Assembly: GCA_025531455.1 (NCBI GenBank)
Contig: JAMYHL010000009.1
Span: forward strand, 186,001-250,000
DNA from: Apiotrichum sp. Y4204
Lineage: Eukaryota; Basidiomycota; Tremellomycetes; Trichosporonales; Trichosporonaceae
Length of the DNA: 64,000 nucleotides
Direction of reading: 5' to 3'
The position numbers and the translations under genes were made by a program. The notes beneath the pieces are model-generated. The model did not search any database. It saw only the letters and a list, made by a program, of their open reading frames with translations, and was not told the DNA's origin. How positions within the stretch are numbered: the first letter of the stretch is position 1; the number at the start of each line of letters is the position of its first letter. Shown here one piece after another: positions 46,101 to 57,410 of the stretch.

Positions 46101-48416
46101 CGGGGTCCTCGACCTTACGGATACCCTTACCACCACCACCTTCGGAGGCCTTGATCATGATGGGGTAGCCAACCTGCTCGGCACGCTTGATACCCTCCTC
46201 CCACGAGTGAACGCAGGCGTCCTGGTACGCTCCGTCGGGAACGGTAACAAAGCCCTGGGGCGAGAGCTCGGTCTCGGTAATACCGGTACCGGACCAGCCC
46301 ATGCAAGGGACCTGCGCCGACTGAGCGACGATGGTAGACGAGATCTTGTCACCAAGCGAGTGCATGGCGTTGGCGGGGGGACCCATGAAGATAATGTTCG
46401 ACCGGGAGAGAAGCTCGGGAAGACGAGGGTTCTCCGAGGCGTGGCCCCTGTGAAAATCAGCATTTTGACCCAGGGAGAGTGAATTTTGATAAGATAACCG
46501 CTTAAATGATAAAACAAAAAAGCGGCTGGCCGCGGCCAAAACCACTTACCATCCGGCCCAGACGGCGTGCACACCGGCACGCTGGGCAACATCGACAATG
46601 AGGTCGACGTTGGCGTAGTTGTTGTTGTTGGAACCACCGGGGACCTCAATGTAGCGGTCGGCCATGCGGATGAACTCGGCGTTGATGGCCAGGTCCTCCG
46701 GGGTGGCCATAACCGTGAACTCGATAGCATGGTCGGAGCCGAAGGTCTCGTACGCCCTGGAGGGGTTAACGCTGTTCACGAGTGCGAGCGAAATCTATTG
46801 CGACGTTGGACATGCAGGCGTTACGGCAGTTGCGTCATGGGAGCTCGGCGTGGCAAGGTGCGGCGCACGCCGTGAACTGTGCACTGGGTCTCGATTGCCG
46901 AGCTCTGATGCACACACACTTGTGCAAGCACGTAGCCCCATGACACTGCCGGCCTGCAGACTTCGCAGTCTTCTGTTACACATACCATTTGCGGAGCGAC
47001 CTAATAAACTTGATAGCACCTGGATGCTGTCAGCACACGCATCACAGAATGCACAAAAAGTCGCCAGAGCCAGCGAGAGCACATGTCCGAGGACGTCAAA
47101 GCTGCGGGATGCACAACGCTCCTTGGCGACCGCCGCAACCTCCTTTTCCTGTCCCTGGCAACGGCGATGGGAGCTGGGAGGGTGTGCAGTCGCGCAGGCG
47201 GGAACAAAAAAAAATAGGCGGGATTGTGGGGCCCACCACGGGCCGATCCTTCCGCCTTTGCCGAACATCCTCTGGGGAGGAATACCTCCACCAGCTGTGC
47301 CCCACAACGACTGCATTACCCCGTCATCGCCACCAATGGGGCAGGGAAAAACACCCAACGGAGCGGTGACAACAGCCCGCACACCGACGATACCCCGTCA
47401 ACACATCCGGCGCTGCGGAGGGCATTTGGAGCGGTGGTGTAGCGAGGATTGATGGCGTGCACGAGGACACTGGTAATGGACAGCCTGGGATAGGCACGAG
47501 GGATCTGGGGAATCTGGCCGCGGCACATGACCGAGTCCCAGTCCCAGTTTACGGTGCTCCAAACCTAGTGCCCGTACAACCGCCAGAGCTCGCAAAGCAA
47601 CGCGCGAACGCGCAGCAGCAGCAACACTACCGGCGGGGCAGCGCAGGATGTGTTCCCACCCAATGGCCGATGCAGAAAAGGAACAAAGACGTACCAATAC
47701 CGTTGGTGGAGAGAAGGACCTGTGTGTGTGAGAATCGCGATCTCGGCTGGAAGGCACCGCCGAGCTGGAGCACTGCGCTCGGCGCTCGGCACTCGCCAGA
47801 GCACTCACCTTGGTGATCACGGTGTGGCCGCCGGAGGTCTTGACAAAGTCGGCCACGCGTCCGGGCGCGGCGTTGGTGACGGGGTTGTTGCCTGTAAAGT
47901 GGAAGCGTCACAGATGCGATTGAGATATGTCGGTAGGGACAGGACGTGGGCAAGACGTTGAGAACGATGAGAGACACCAGGATTTGGAACACGAAGCGCG
48001 CAGCGTCAGCATTACATACCGGGACGATCCATCAACATTGCTCCCCACGCTCCCCAGCTCGCGGGCGCACCGTCGAACGAGTGGGCCACCCGGCACACGG
48101 CCTGGCGTGCCCGTCCGAACCAACCAGGCAGAGACTGGCAGCAGGAGCCTCACAGCGTGCTGCCAGCTCTGTTCTGCTCGCTGCCCGCCATCTCCCGCTC
48201 CGTTCAAGAGGTCGGCCGTGGATCTGTTGGCGGGCGCAGAGCTCTCCACACCCGACGCGACTCTTGGCCCGGCTCGACAGAAAGGAGACGGGACGAAACA
48301 ACCGCCCCCCCGACGACAACGACAGGTGACTCACCGATAAAGTGCTTGACGCGGTTGTGGTCATACTGACCGGCCCCGCTGTTGGCGGGGGCGCCATTGG
48401 AAGCGGCGGAGGCCAT
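40171..48416 (-). CDS. ACC1: Acetyl-CoA carboxylase, multidomain
   Basis: Makes malonyl-CoA, the committed step of fatty-acid synthesis, in the cytosol. Exons 48416-48335, 47891-47809, 47719-47695 (25 nt), 47019-46986 (34 nt), 46756-46550 and 46447-40171 give 2235 aa, almost the length of yeast Acc1 (2233). Order: biotin carboxylase ([52 protein letters not shown] loop, [18 protein letters not shown]); biotin carrier EVMKMIMP with the biotinylated Lys at 726; the long central region; then carboxyltransferase with [33 protein letters not shown] and [14 protein letters not shown]. The segment usually read as NNGIAAVKEIRSVRKW is here [16 protein letters not shown], across two tiny exons. Introns 1 (443 nt) and 3 (675 nt) are long for this window. 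The huge antisense ORFs over this gene are codon-bias shadows. Confidence 0.96.
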
Positions 48417-48636
48417 GGCGGCGAGCTGCTGGGCGCTGGGTGGGGGGAGGGGTGGGCTTGTGTTGCTGTCGACGCTATCGGCTTGGTCGAGCGGCGGGGT
48501 GGGGAGTGGGGGTGAGGTCGTCGTCGGCGACGAAAGACGGGGGAGACGAGGTCGTCGAGAGTGAAGAGCTAGAGGAGCTGGAGGTCTCCTGTCTACCCTT
48601 TTCGCTTATAGGAATAGAATGGAGAGATGAGGAGGG

Positions 48637-48663
48637 AGAGAGAGAAAGAGAAAGAGAAAGGGA
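48637..48663. repeat. GAGA/GAAAGA purine microsatellite upstream of ACC1
   Basis: Imperfect run of GAGA and GAAAGA units, about 220 nt upstream of the ACC1 start; pyrimidine-rich on the ACC1 strand, as expected of a leader. Confidence 0.7.
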
Positions 48664-49217
48664 GATGGGATAGATACACAAAGGCTAGGGCCGAGAGTCA
48701 CCGAGCGGGAGGCGATGGTGACCAAAGGGATGGGGATGGGAGGGGACGGAGATGAGATGAATGGGGAGGGGACTGGTAGGTGCAGAGAGATGGGTGGGGG
48801 AGGGAGGGGTGGTCGGTCGGAGTGGAGTGTCTGGCCTCTGGGACAGTCGGTAGGATTCCAGACCACCTCCATCCACATCCCTGTGACATCCTCCATCTCT
48901 ATCCATCCCTCTGATCTCTCTCTCTCTCTCTCATACACACGGCATCCACACTCCGCGCGTGTATAGCACGCCCCTCTCCTGCTCCTGCACTACTGCGCTA
49001 CTGCACACCACTACCGCTCAGGGCTCCTATCTCCCCTCCTCCTCCCTCTGCTCTTCCTGCGGTATTGCTGGGTACGGTGCTTTGCATTGCAGCATTGCGG
49101 AGAGAGTGTGGGAATACAGGCTCGGTATTCCGTTGCCTATAGCCCCGCAATGCAAAGAGAGATGCCGCAGCTGTTCGGCAAAAAGAGAGAGATGTCACAG
49201 CGTCTAATCTAGATTAT

Positions 49218-49279
49218 GATTGCTGATTATTATTTATTATTGATTTTCCTTTTTCTTTTTTTTTACTCTTTTTTTTTTG
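49218..49279. repeat. AT-rich/poly-T stretch upstream of ACC1
   Basis: TTATTATTTATTATT followed by runs of 9 and 12 T. The minus strand (the ACC1 sense) thus carries poly-A tracts, which commonly exclude nucleosomes in promoters. Confidence 0.6.
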
Positions 49280-50866
49280 TGTTGGGGGAAACCAGGCACA
49301 GCGTGTAGCAGAGCCTGTTTTTGGCAAGAAACACCACTGTCCCCTGAAATCTCCCTGTGGATCCCCCCCTGCGGATCCCTCGTCCTTGCTTCCTTTGCCC
49401 CCAAAAACGTCATTCTCATTCCCAGCGCCCCTCTCCCTCCCTCCCCAACAGAAAAATCCAAAAGTATTATCTTCTTAGTTCTTGTTCTCTAATCTCCTAA
49501 TCGCCCCGCGTGTACCCGTGTTATTAATCCATCCATATTAGCCCTTCTCCTATTGGGTCCTCGATAATTCCCCCAACAACACTGACCCAGTCGGCGATTG
49601 TCGGCTCGTGGGCGCTGGGTGTAGCTCTGGTTTCGGGGTTTCTTGTGCACCTATCTCCCATCCCACAGCGACGGGCGACGGGGCGACCATTTTCTTTGCC
49701 CCAACAGAAGTGATCCGGAGCATATGGAGCATCGAGGAGTGAGGAAGCAGGTCATGCGTTCTGCGTACTGGTTACACTGGTTGCGGCGAGATGTCGAAAT
49801 GTACCGACAGACGCCGATCTCAACCGACACAAAGAGATCGAGATTGTCGTGGGTTGCAGATCCATGATCCATGACATCCCATGAATCCCATGAAATCCAT
49901 GATCCAGCGCGATATCGCGTTATCAAGGGGAATCGAGGCAGAAGAGACAACCCCCGCCTTGATGCTTGATGCTTGATCATCCCCACACCCAGCTGACCTC
50001 ATCCCGCCAGGCGTCTTCTCATTCTGGCCCACAATGCACAACGTCCAATTTCACCCTGGTTCTCACCCTCACTCCCCGCTCCACTGGCGGCATCAGTGCC
50101 TCGGACGCATGAGAGGCACATGCACACAGACCAAGACGGATGCTGTTATGCGGCAATGCTGCACATATCCCACCATGTACATGACGATAGATGCACGAAG
50201 TGCTGGCGGGAGTGCCACAGAGCTAGAGACGGTCCCTATGCTCCCCACGCATGACGCGATATGGGGCGGGGTGGATCGGTGGAACACATACATCGGAAAA
50301 AATATATCCACAACAATACTATGGGGAACAAAGGGGCGTGAGGGAGGCCTGGGAGGCAAGGGTTCGGAGGCAGGGTCTCGGGGGTCGGAGCTCGAAACAG
50401 GCCGGATCAGGCGACAGGCGAAGAGACAGTGACTGGTGGCGGTATGGCGGATTGCACAAGACAAGACACCGACTGATCACAGGCACAGACTTTCAACGAC
50501 TGTAGTTCGAGTTCCCGGCTAATGTTCAACCTCGCCAAAATGGGGCTTGTCGGTCTGGACAGCCAGAACGTCAGCCACTCTGCGGTGGACAATCGGTCAT
50601 ACGCCATGGGAAGCGTTGCCGCCGTAACTGCCGCCGCTGCCGCTGCCGGCATGGGCCTGCCCAACGACGGGGATGCACGGATGGGATCTGATAGGTGGAG
50701 AGTTGCGATATCGGATGAATGTGTGGGGACCACTGGGGCACGACAGGGATGAGGACAGGGGAATGAGGCGGAACTAGCTATATTGGCGAGACTTGCGGCC
50801 AGGCAGTTTCGGATGCAGGAGGTGACTACCACGCTACTCCACATGTACAGGCATGCAAGCTCCCCT

Positions 50867-52158
50867 CTAGTCCGCGCGACCACCACGTCTGCTGCCTCGT
50901 CCAACCACCGCACCTTGGATGCGATTCCAGTCGTTTTCGCGCTCCGTAATGGATGCCTCCTCCATACGCTTCATGTCGTTGAGCGCCTTGCCAAGAACCC
51001 AGCCCGACTGCGCACCAGCACCGCGCTTGCCCGTCGTTGTCGATGGCGCCTGTCCACTCGCGATCGCGAGGGCGGCGGCAGTGCCCGGGGCGGCGCCGAC
51101 GTCGAGATCCTTGTCCGCGGCCTTGCCACGCGGCCCACGCTTACCAGAGGCAACCGTGCTGAACCCGGTCAGTAACCGCTTGACCTCGAGCGACGAGCTG
51201 TCCTGGTGCAGGAGGTCGTCGGCGGAGATGATTGCAAGCGCGGGAGCAAGCATGTTGTGCAGCATCACGTCGTTGGACTTTGTGCCCTCGTTGGGGCTCG
51301 AGTGGCCAGACTCGCCAGCGGCACTGCGCTGGCCAGCAACGTTAGGGGTGGCGCTGCGTGATGACGACCGGGGCTCGTTGACACGGGCGCGGAAGGGCAG
51401 GCGGCGGGGGTGCGGACGCGTCTGTGCCTCAAGGAGCGACTCTGTTAGGTTAGACACCATAGGCATATCATACTGGGCGCCCTGCACTCACCGGTCACGA
51501 TATCTCCACCCTCCTTCTCCTCACGCAGCTTGCGCCGGCGCTCCTCGACAAGCGCAAGCAGCCGCTGTCGTAGCTGGTCGCGTGCCTCCCAGTACATGCC
51601 TTCGATGTACTCGCGCTCGCTCTCGTACATCTTCCTTGCCTGAGTGGTTCTGTGCGGTCAGGGCCGGTCCGGTGGAGGTCACGTGGTTGGCTTCCGCTAC
51701 TCACTTGTACAGATAGTGCGTCTCAGCAGCCTGGAGAAAGGCATCGCGTTCGACAGTCTTGGGATACAGGCGGAGCATGTACTTTTGCGATGTTGGCGGC
51801 TGCGTGTTGACCGCCTTGTTCTCGTTGTGGTACTCCTTGTACTGCTGGGAGAATTTCCTGCGGGTGTGAGCCGGCTTCCTCTCGTCGTGACATCGCAGCT
51901 CAGCTCGCATTGTTGATTCAGCTGGACACAGATCACGCAGTTTCTGTCACCCTTGATCTGAAAGAACGATGAATGCAGATGGCGGGATACCAGGACGCGT
52001 CTCCATCCATGCCCTACTCACTCGTCGCGGTTGTTCCAGCTGCCGTGGTGGAGGAGCTCAATCTTGTTGATCGTCTCCCTCCGCTTGCGGTCGCGCTTCG
52101 ACTCTGCGGCCTGCGGAGCGAGTATGTTGGGGACTGTTGATGCGGGAGGCTTTGACAT
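50867..52158 (-). CDS. SDS3: SDS3-family histone deacetylase complex subunit
   Basis: Sds3 is a structural subunit of the Rpd3L/Sin3 histone deacetylase complex and acts in the nucleus. Exons 52158-52022, 51857-51705, 51649-51492 and 51441-50867 give 340 aa. After a short head, SKRDRKRRETINKIELLHHGSWNNRDE and KFSQQYKEYHNENKAVN match the start of the family's coiled coil; AETHYLYKTTQARKMYESEREYIEGMYWEARDQLRQRLLALVEERRRKLREEKEGGD is the core Sds3 helix, and NEPRSSSRSATPN begins the basic, Ser-rich part. The tail carries GKRGPRGKAADKDLDV, and ends GRGSRRGGRAD. Intron 1 (164 nt) is long; its acceptor was set by frame. Divergent from SFT2. Confidence 0.8.
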
Positions 52159-52706
52159 GGCTGCTGGTAGTGGGTTGTTGATGGATGGTGGGATGAGGTG
52201 GGTGTGGAGATGGATGGTGATGGTTAGGACGAGGAGGTGAATGCCGGCGCTGGATGCCGGTGCTGGTGGTGGTGGTGATGAGCAGTCCTGCGCACAATAA
52301 GGACCGGGGTACCGGATTCGGATGTGTGTGCTTGACACCCACGCAAAAATCTAATGGTGACGACGACCCTGTTATTAGGATATCAAAAGACACATCATTT
52401 TATTGATTAATCTTTGTTGTTGTCTTATTTGATTCCGGGTAATGAATAGGGCTACAATGACGACGCGCTGCCCACAGCTCTGCCCATCGGTCACCGGGAC
52501 CACCGAGGACACCGGGCCACCGGGCCACCGGCACACACTGGGCGCCCCTTGTGTGCGCGCTGCGCCATTGCCGTCGGTCGTCGGTCGTCGTCAATGACTG
52601 CTCATGTCCAGCGGCAACATTGTTCTTCTCCAACTCTTTCTTGCATCTCATCCCTTCCTTCTCTCGTCTCCCCTATAATCTGCCCCATATAATCACCTCC
52701 CCCACA
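52159..52706. promoter_or_regulatory. Divergent promoter region SDS3 / SFT2
   Basis: 548 nt between divergent starts, with no gene. The centre (about 52370-52440) is AT-rich (TTTTATTGATTAATC), with TGGTGGTGGTGATG at about 52264 on the SDS3 side. Confidence 0.45.
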
Positions 52707-53596
52707 ATGTCAGCAAACACAGCGCAATCCTTCCGCGCACAAATGTCCAATTTCCGGTGGGCCAACTCTGTCAACGACGACTCGGCCGCCGCACAGCCCG
52801 CACCGTCTGGCAACGCTTTCGGGCGCGCGTGGAGCTCGGTCAGCGGATACATCCCGCTGAGAGGGGAGGGCCAGAGCAGGGAGGAGGAGGCGTACTTTGC
52901 GTTGTCGGTGAGTCTGGACTGAGGAAGCCATGGCTGACTTGTAGCATTGGGAACGGTGAGCATTGTCTGGTCGAGATGCAACTAGCCGGTTCGCCGCAGT
53001 TCAGCTGCGTTGCGTCGGTGCCATGCGGAGGCCATCTGTGTCATCAGCACTTCACGGCTTGCATCTGAAGCACCCTCGCCGCCATCTTGCATCAGTCACT
53101 CACTCCAGGTTTGTCGGCTTCATCGCATGCTGTCTGGGCGGCATGGCCTGCTTCGCGATCGCCTTCCTCTTCCTCCCTCTACGTGCGTTCAGCTCACTAA
53201 CAACAACTGACAATCCAGTGGCTGTCAAGCCGCGCAAGTTTGTGCTGGCCTTTACGCTCGGATCCATGCTCTTTATGCTCGGCTTTGCTGTTCTCCACGG
53301 GCCGGTCAACCACATCAAGCACATCTTCTCCGCCGAGCGTCTCCCCTTCTCCCTCGCGTACTTTGGCTCCATGGGCCTGACGCTCTTCTTTGCCATCGGC
53401 CTCCAGTCGTATCTTGGCACCATCATCTGTGCCGTCATCCAGGTGAGTCTGAGATACATGCCTGATCCCCTATCTCACAACGCAGGTCGGCGCTCTCCTC
53501 ACGTACTTTGCCGCATACCTCCCTGGTGGGCTCACGTCGCTGCGCATGGGAGGGAGCATGGCGCTCCGCGGAGCAAGCAGTCTTTTGCCTATTTAG
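52707..53596 (+). CDS. SFT2: SFT2-type Golgi membrane protein
   Basis: Sft2 is a four-helix protein of late Golgi membranes linked to vesicle fusion with Sed5 and to endosome-to-Golgi transport. Exons 52707-52907, 52945-52955 (11 nt), 53109-53182, 53219-53442 and 53486-53596 give 206 aa. A soluble N-terminal 60 residues with FRWANSVNDD and GYIPLRGEGQSREEEAYFALS leads to HWERFVGFIACCLGGMACFAIAFLFLPL (TM1), PRKFVLAFTLGSMLFMLGFAVLHGP (TM2), RLPFSLAYFGSMGLTLFFAIGL (TM3) and TIICAVIQVGALLTYFAAYLPGG (TM4), ending SLRMGGSMALRGASSLLPI. The order and the conserved PRKF and YxGS-like residues match Sft2. The 11-nt exon supplies HWER, the family's S-x-F/W-x-R stretch before TM1. Confidence 0.9.
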
Positions 53597-53974
53597 TGTG
53601 TCATGTATCCTGTAGTCTTGTGCGAGGCAGAGCTGTGGGATTGTGGGATATGCGGGGAGTGGCGTTCTAGCTGGAAAGGGGGGAATTACAACAACAAGAA
53701 GCAGTACCTACCTGTATTATGGTTTTCCGCGGAATGGCAGAAGATAGAGAAGCCAGAGAAGCATATCTGTACTTGCAGCTCTGCTATTGTCGACGTACTG
53801 CAAGTTGCTGTTGCCTGCTGCTTGCGCCTCTACCAGTCCGCGGCGACGACAACTCCTCCACTGCACAGCTGCCACTCCACAGTCGCTGTCGTCAACGACC
53901 TCCACCTAGAAATTTCGACGTCACGTCAACAACCTCCCATCTCCTCCATCACACACTCATCGCCGACATCCACC
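53597..53974. promoter_or_regulatory. SFT2 3' end and promoter of the WDR89-like gene
   Basis: 378 nt without a gene. Overlapping ACGTCA units (ACGTCACGTCA, 53918-53928) lie 47 nt before the start codon; they resemble half-sites of bZIP (CRE-type) factors. Binding is inferred only. Confidence 0.4.
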
Positions 53975-55465
53975 ATGCCCTCCGCCCCGCCCGTCGCCTT
54001 CGCGACGCTCGCCGCGCCGCTCCCCTCCAAACCGTACATTCTCGGGATCACGCCGACCTCGCTCTCGGGCCACCTGGTGCTCGACCACGGGAGCGCCGAT
54101 CTGACGATCGCGGACAACCAGAGCCTCGCGGCGTTGGACACGCTGAGGGGCCACTCGCAGCCCATCACTGCGGTCCGGTGCGCCGAGGGCAGCGTGTGGA
54201 GCGCCTCCCGCGACGCGACCATTGTTCAATGGGACGAGCGGAGCCGCCGCGAGGCGAACACTATTAAAGGTGGGGAAAACATGGGGTTTTTAGCTGACGA
54301 CAGCGGTTGTGCGCAAGCCTGTGCCCGTCACTGCGCTTGAGGTTTGTGCGCCCGACCACCTCGTTATTGGGGGTACGGAGCTTGCCTCCTCTGAGGCGCA
54401 CATTCTTTTCTGGTGCGTGACGGATCTGAAATTTAGAATCTTGGAGATTAACAGCAGGGATATGCGCAACACCAAGGAGCCGGCGTATAGGCACAGCTCG
54501 ACGCACTCGGACGACATTACGCAGCTGAGCCTCCTCCCTCCGACGGCGGGTTGGGCCAAAGGACCTGCGAAACTGCCGCCACGTCTGCTTCTATCGGCGT
54601 CGACGGACGGGTGCGTTGCGCTGAGCGACATGCGTGAGAGTGACGAGGACGAGGCGGTACTCGCCGCCGAGAACTGGAACCAGAGCGTTGCCAAGGCCGG
54701 CGCGTTTGAGCACAGGGGGGCGATGCGCGTCTGGGCGCGCAGCGACATGGACAACCTCGCTGTGTGGGGCGTCGGCCTCGGCGAGGAGGGCGAGCTGCAG
54801 TTTGGGGAGATTGCCGAGACGCCGTCGGACCAGTTCAAGTTTCGGGAGTTCACGACGCCGGCGGTGGGGCCGAATGTCGTCCTTCCTGTTGGGTCTGAGC
54901 GCGCGTATCCCCCCACGCTGCGGAGCGAGTATCTCATCGACGCGGCGCCGTCGCTTGGCGTCGGAAAGACCGGGAACCCGATGGTTGGCGTGGGCACAAA
55001 CGAGTGGGTGAGGAGGGAAGAAGACGGCTAATTCGCAGTGGAAACATTATTCTGCAGCACTCGGCCGCGCCGGGGGTTTACACGCCGTCCGCGTACTTTG
55101 TCTCTGGGCCCGGCGCGCGCGGGCACAAGGACGTCGTGCGCAGCATGTATCATGCTGTGCGGGACGAGGCGGTGTACACGGGTAGCGAAGACGGTGTGCT
55201 TGCTGGGTGGAGCCTGTCGTCGCTTCCGTCGCGACTGGTGGTTGGTGATCCCGCTGTTGATGATGATGGCGGCGACGGACGGGAGGATATCAACTCGGAA
55301 GATGAGGAGAGCGAGATTGAGACCGAAGAGAGCAGCGAGGAGAGTGACAGGAGCGACGGCGATATGGATGTCGACGTCGAGGAGCCGCGGTACAACCCCG
55401 TCATTGGGCGTGGGGCCGGCGACAGGAAAGAGAAGCGAAAGGGCAAGAGGCATGCGCCGTACTAG
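53975..55465 (+). CDS. WD-repeat protein, WDR89-like
   Basis: Exons 53975-54269, 54304-54412, 54458-55003 and 55039-55465 give 458 aa. Intron 2 (45 nt) is stop-free in frame, but splicing it restores AHILFWDMRNTKEPAYRHSS, a proper WD blade end followed by HSDDITQLSLLPP, as in WDR89. Blades include LDTLRGHSQPITAVRC with DATIVQWDE, PRLLLSASTDGCVALSDMR, and HKDVVRSMYHAVRDEAVYTG with SEDGVLAGWSL, which is typical of WDR89. The tail is highly acidic (EDEESEIETEESSEESDRSDGDMDVDVEE) then basic (DRKEKRKGKRHAPY), suggesting a nuclear or nucleolar place. Molecular function of the family is poorly known. Confidence 0.8.
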
Positions 55466-55580
55466 GATATGAATGCTGGGATGTGGAATTGCTGCCTCTT
55501 TATATACCTGTTACGTGGTACTGCTTCAACAATGCTCGACTCGCTCGTAACATGACATTAACATGACAACATAAACTACA

Positions 55581-56879
55581 CTACGACGTCTCAGTCACGA
55601 TCTCGCCGTCCGTCTCATCAAACACGCTCTCGGGGAGGGGCTGGTCCTCGGCCGTGGCGCGGAATCCACGCACGGCCTCGTCAACCTCGTACGGCTCGGC
55701 GGCCGCTTCGGGGTGTTCCGCGCGCTCCTTCTCCTCGGCAGCCTCCTGCGCAGCCGAGGCCTCGAGCTGCTCGACCGTCAGGCTTCCGCGGTGCACGGGC
55801 GCAAGCACAGGAGACACGTGTTCGTCGGCGGGCGGCTCGAGGTCTTCGGGGCCCATCTCCTCCGCGATACCCAGCATCTCGCGCAGCGCGCGGTTCTCGT
55901 CCTCGAGCCGCTGAATTTCCATTTCGCGTTCCATCGCCCAGTCGCCCTGTCCCTCTGTGCCGTAGTATCCCCCACTCGAGCCGGGGATAAAGCCCGGAAA
56001 CTGTTGCCTCCGCGGGGGGCGGATGCGGCGCGCCACGCCCACGGGACTCGACCCGTTACTCCTCCCTTGCCGCGAGGCCGGGCGGCCCGACCGCTCGGGG
56101 CTGGCGCTTGCGCTGGTGTGCGGAGATGGCGTACGTTCTGGGACTGGTGCGTCCGAGAAATTCAGGTTTGCGATTGCGTCCGCCGTGTCGTCGTTTGGTT
56201 CCTCGCCACTCATTGAGCGCAGGGCCGAGCGGAGCAGGGTGGACAACCGGGTGAGGAGGAGGGAAAGGGAGGCGTCGTCGTGCAGCTGGGCGGATGTGTG
56301 TGCCGTTTGCAGGGACTGCAGCAGCGAGCTGTAGTACGAGTGCAGCGCGAGATCGTGCTGTTGTGATGCGTGCTGGGAGATTAGAGGTCAAAGTAACATC
56401 TCTGGGTACATACCGCAATGCCGCGAAACTTGCCCATGACGGTCTCAAGTGTCTGCTCGTACTCTTTCAGCAGGGTGTTGAGCTGCTTGTTCTCGTGCTG
56501 TAGCGTCTGGTTCTCGAGCACGAGATGGGACGCAAACGACTCGAGTTCGGTGTGAAACTCCTCTGCACGTCAGCACCTCGCATCACACGCACAATCCCGC
56601 ACCATCAGATATGTCGAGGTTGAACCTCCGCAGCGGAAAGCCCGCGCCAACATGCACTGCCTGCCCCTGCGTGTCAGCTCTACTCCACAGTGCTACCCAC
56701 CTTGACATTCTCGGAACGCGCCTTGAGCTGCGCGACGAGCGCGCGGTTGTTGGTGAGCTGTTCTGTCTGTAAGCCTCATCCTCCATTGTACCCCGCCACC
56801 TTGGCAACCCACCAGAAAGCTCATTCACGAGCGTCCACACGCGCACGAGCTCGTCGTCGTAGTCCATCTGGTTGGACAT
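55581..56879 (-). CDS. Coiled-coil protein of SIKE/FGFR1OP2 type (STRIPAK-associated)
   Basis: Exons 56879-56813, 56762-56701, 56660-56603, 56562-56414 and 56372-55581 give 375 aa. Two coiled-coil parts carry the family's marks: ELESFASHLVLENQTLQHENKQLNTLLKEYEQTLETVMGKFRG (human FGFR1OP2 has ENKELRTSLEEHQSALELIMSKYR) and the later LEDENRALREMLGIAEE (human ENKGLREILQI). Between them lies a Ser/Pro/Arg-rich linker; the C-terminus is acidic. SIKE and FGFR1OP2 associate with the STRIPAK phosphatase-kinase complex, which in fungi controls cell fusion and development, so this is a likely STRIPAK component. Two acceptors six nt apart are possible for exon 3 (56660 or 56666), adding or not Gly-Gln. 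Divergent from TEL1. Confidence 0.7.
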
Positions 56880-57410
56880 TGTGGTCGTGTGGATGGTGTG
56901 TGTGAAAGGCAGCGAGTGAAGTCTCTGCTGTTGATGACGGCAACTGCAGGTCCTTGGTCGTTCAGCACACAGACAGTGGCCGAGGGAATGGCACGCCAGC
57001 GGGATCAAAATGTTGTTCGCCACAGGGCATACAGGGCAATCTGCATCCAGGCGCGTCAGGCCAAAGACCCGCGGTGGAGGGCGTTCCTGGGGCCACCCAG
57101 AGCCAAGAGGTTAATGATGATGAAGGTTGATGGTGACCGAGCCAGCGGCGATGACGAGAGAGGGAGAGATGGCGACGATTGATTGAATTTCCAGCGCCCG
57201 ACGCGTCAACAACCGCGATATATAAAAGAAAGGAGCAACGAGAATTTGGGAAGAACACGAACACCACATTCGCCACCAGACCACCACAACAATCACTACA
57301 ACAACAACGTCCACCGCGTCTTTTCCCTCACCACCTCTTCTCCTCTTTCATCTCGACGCGTCTCCAGCACCCCCCTCCCTCCCTCCCCTCCACACGCGGG
57401 TCTGCCCAGT
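56880..57410. promoter_or_regulatory. Divergent promoter region SIKE-like gene / TEL1
   Basis: 531 nt between divergent starts, no gene. A clear TATA element lies at 57219-57227 and the TEL1-side leader from 57270 is CA- then CT-rich. Confidence 0.5.
57219..57227 (+). promoter_or_regulatory. TATA box candidate of TEL1
   Basis: TATATAAAA, 184 nt upstream of the TEL1 start, in an otherwise GC-rich region. It is the only consensus TATA box placed at a suitable distance before a gene that I found here. Confidence 0.5.

Larger units (their letters stand above)
48417..50866. other. 2.45-kb interval upstream of ACC1; promoter and leader with simple repeats
   Basis: No convincing gene. ACC1 begins at 48416 on the minus strand, so this is its upstream region; the far end is next to the SDS3 stop codon. 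Present are GAGAGAAAGAGAAAG at 48637-48663, TCTCTCTCTCTC at 48917-48932, a T-rich stretch 49218-49279, CCATGA-type repeats at 49861-49905 and TTGATGC repeats at 49957-49976. A 169-codon minus-strand frame at 50407-50913 overlaps the SDS3 end and looks accidental. Confidence 0.45.

Noticed and set aside
43243..46482. Plus-strand open frame of 1079 codons
   Set aside because: Same cause as above: a shadow of the biased ACC1 coding strand.
50510..50530. B-box-like GTTCGAGTTCC
   Set aside because: No stem pairs around it and no A box or cloverleaf upstream.
50407..50913. Minus-strand frame of 168 codons beside SDS3
   Set aside because: It overlaps the SDS3 end in another frame, has an Ala repeat from a GCC/GCT run, and matches nothing I recognise.
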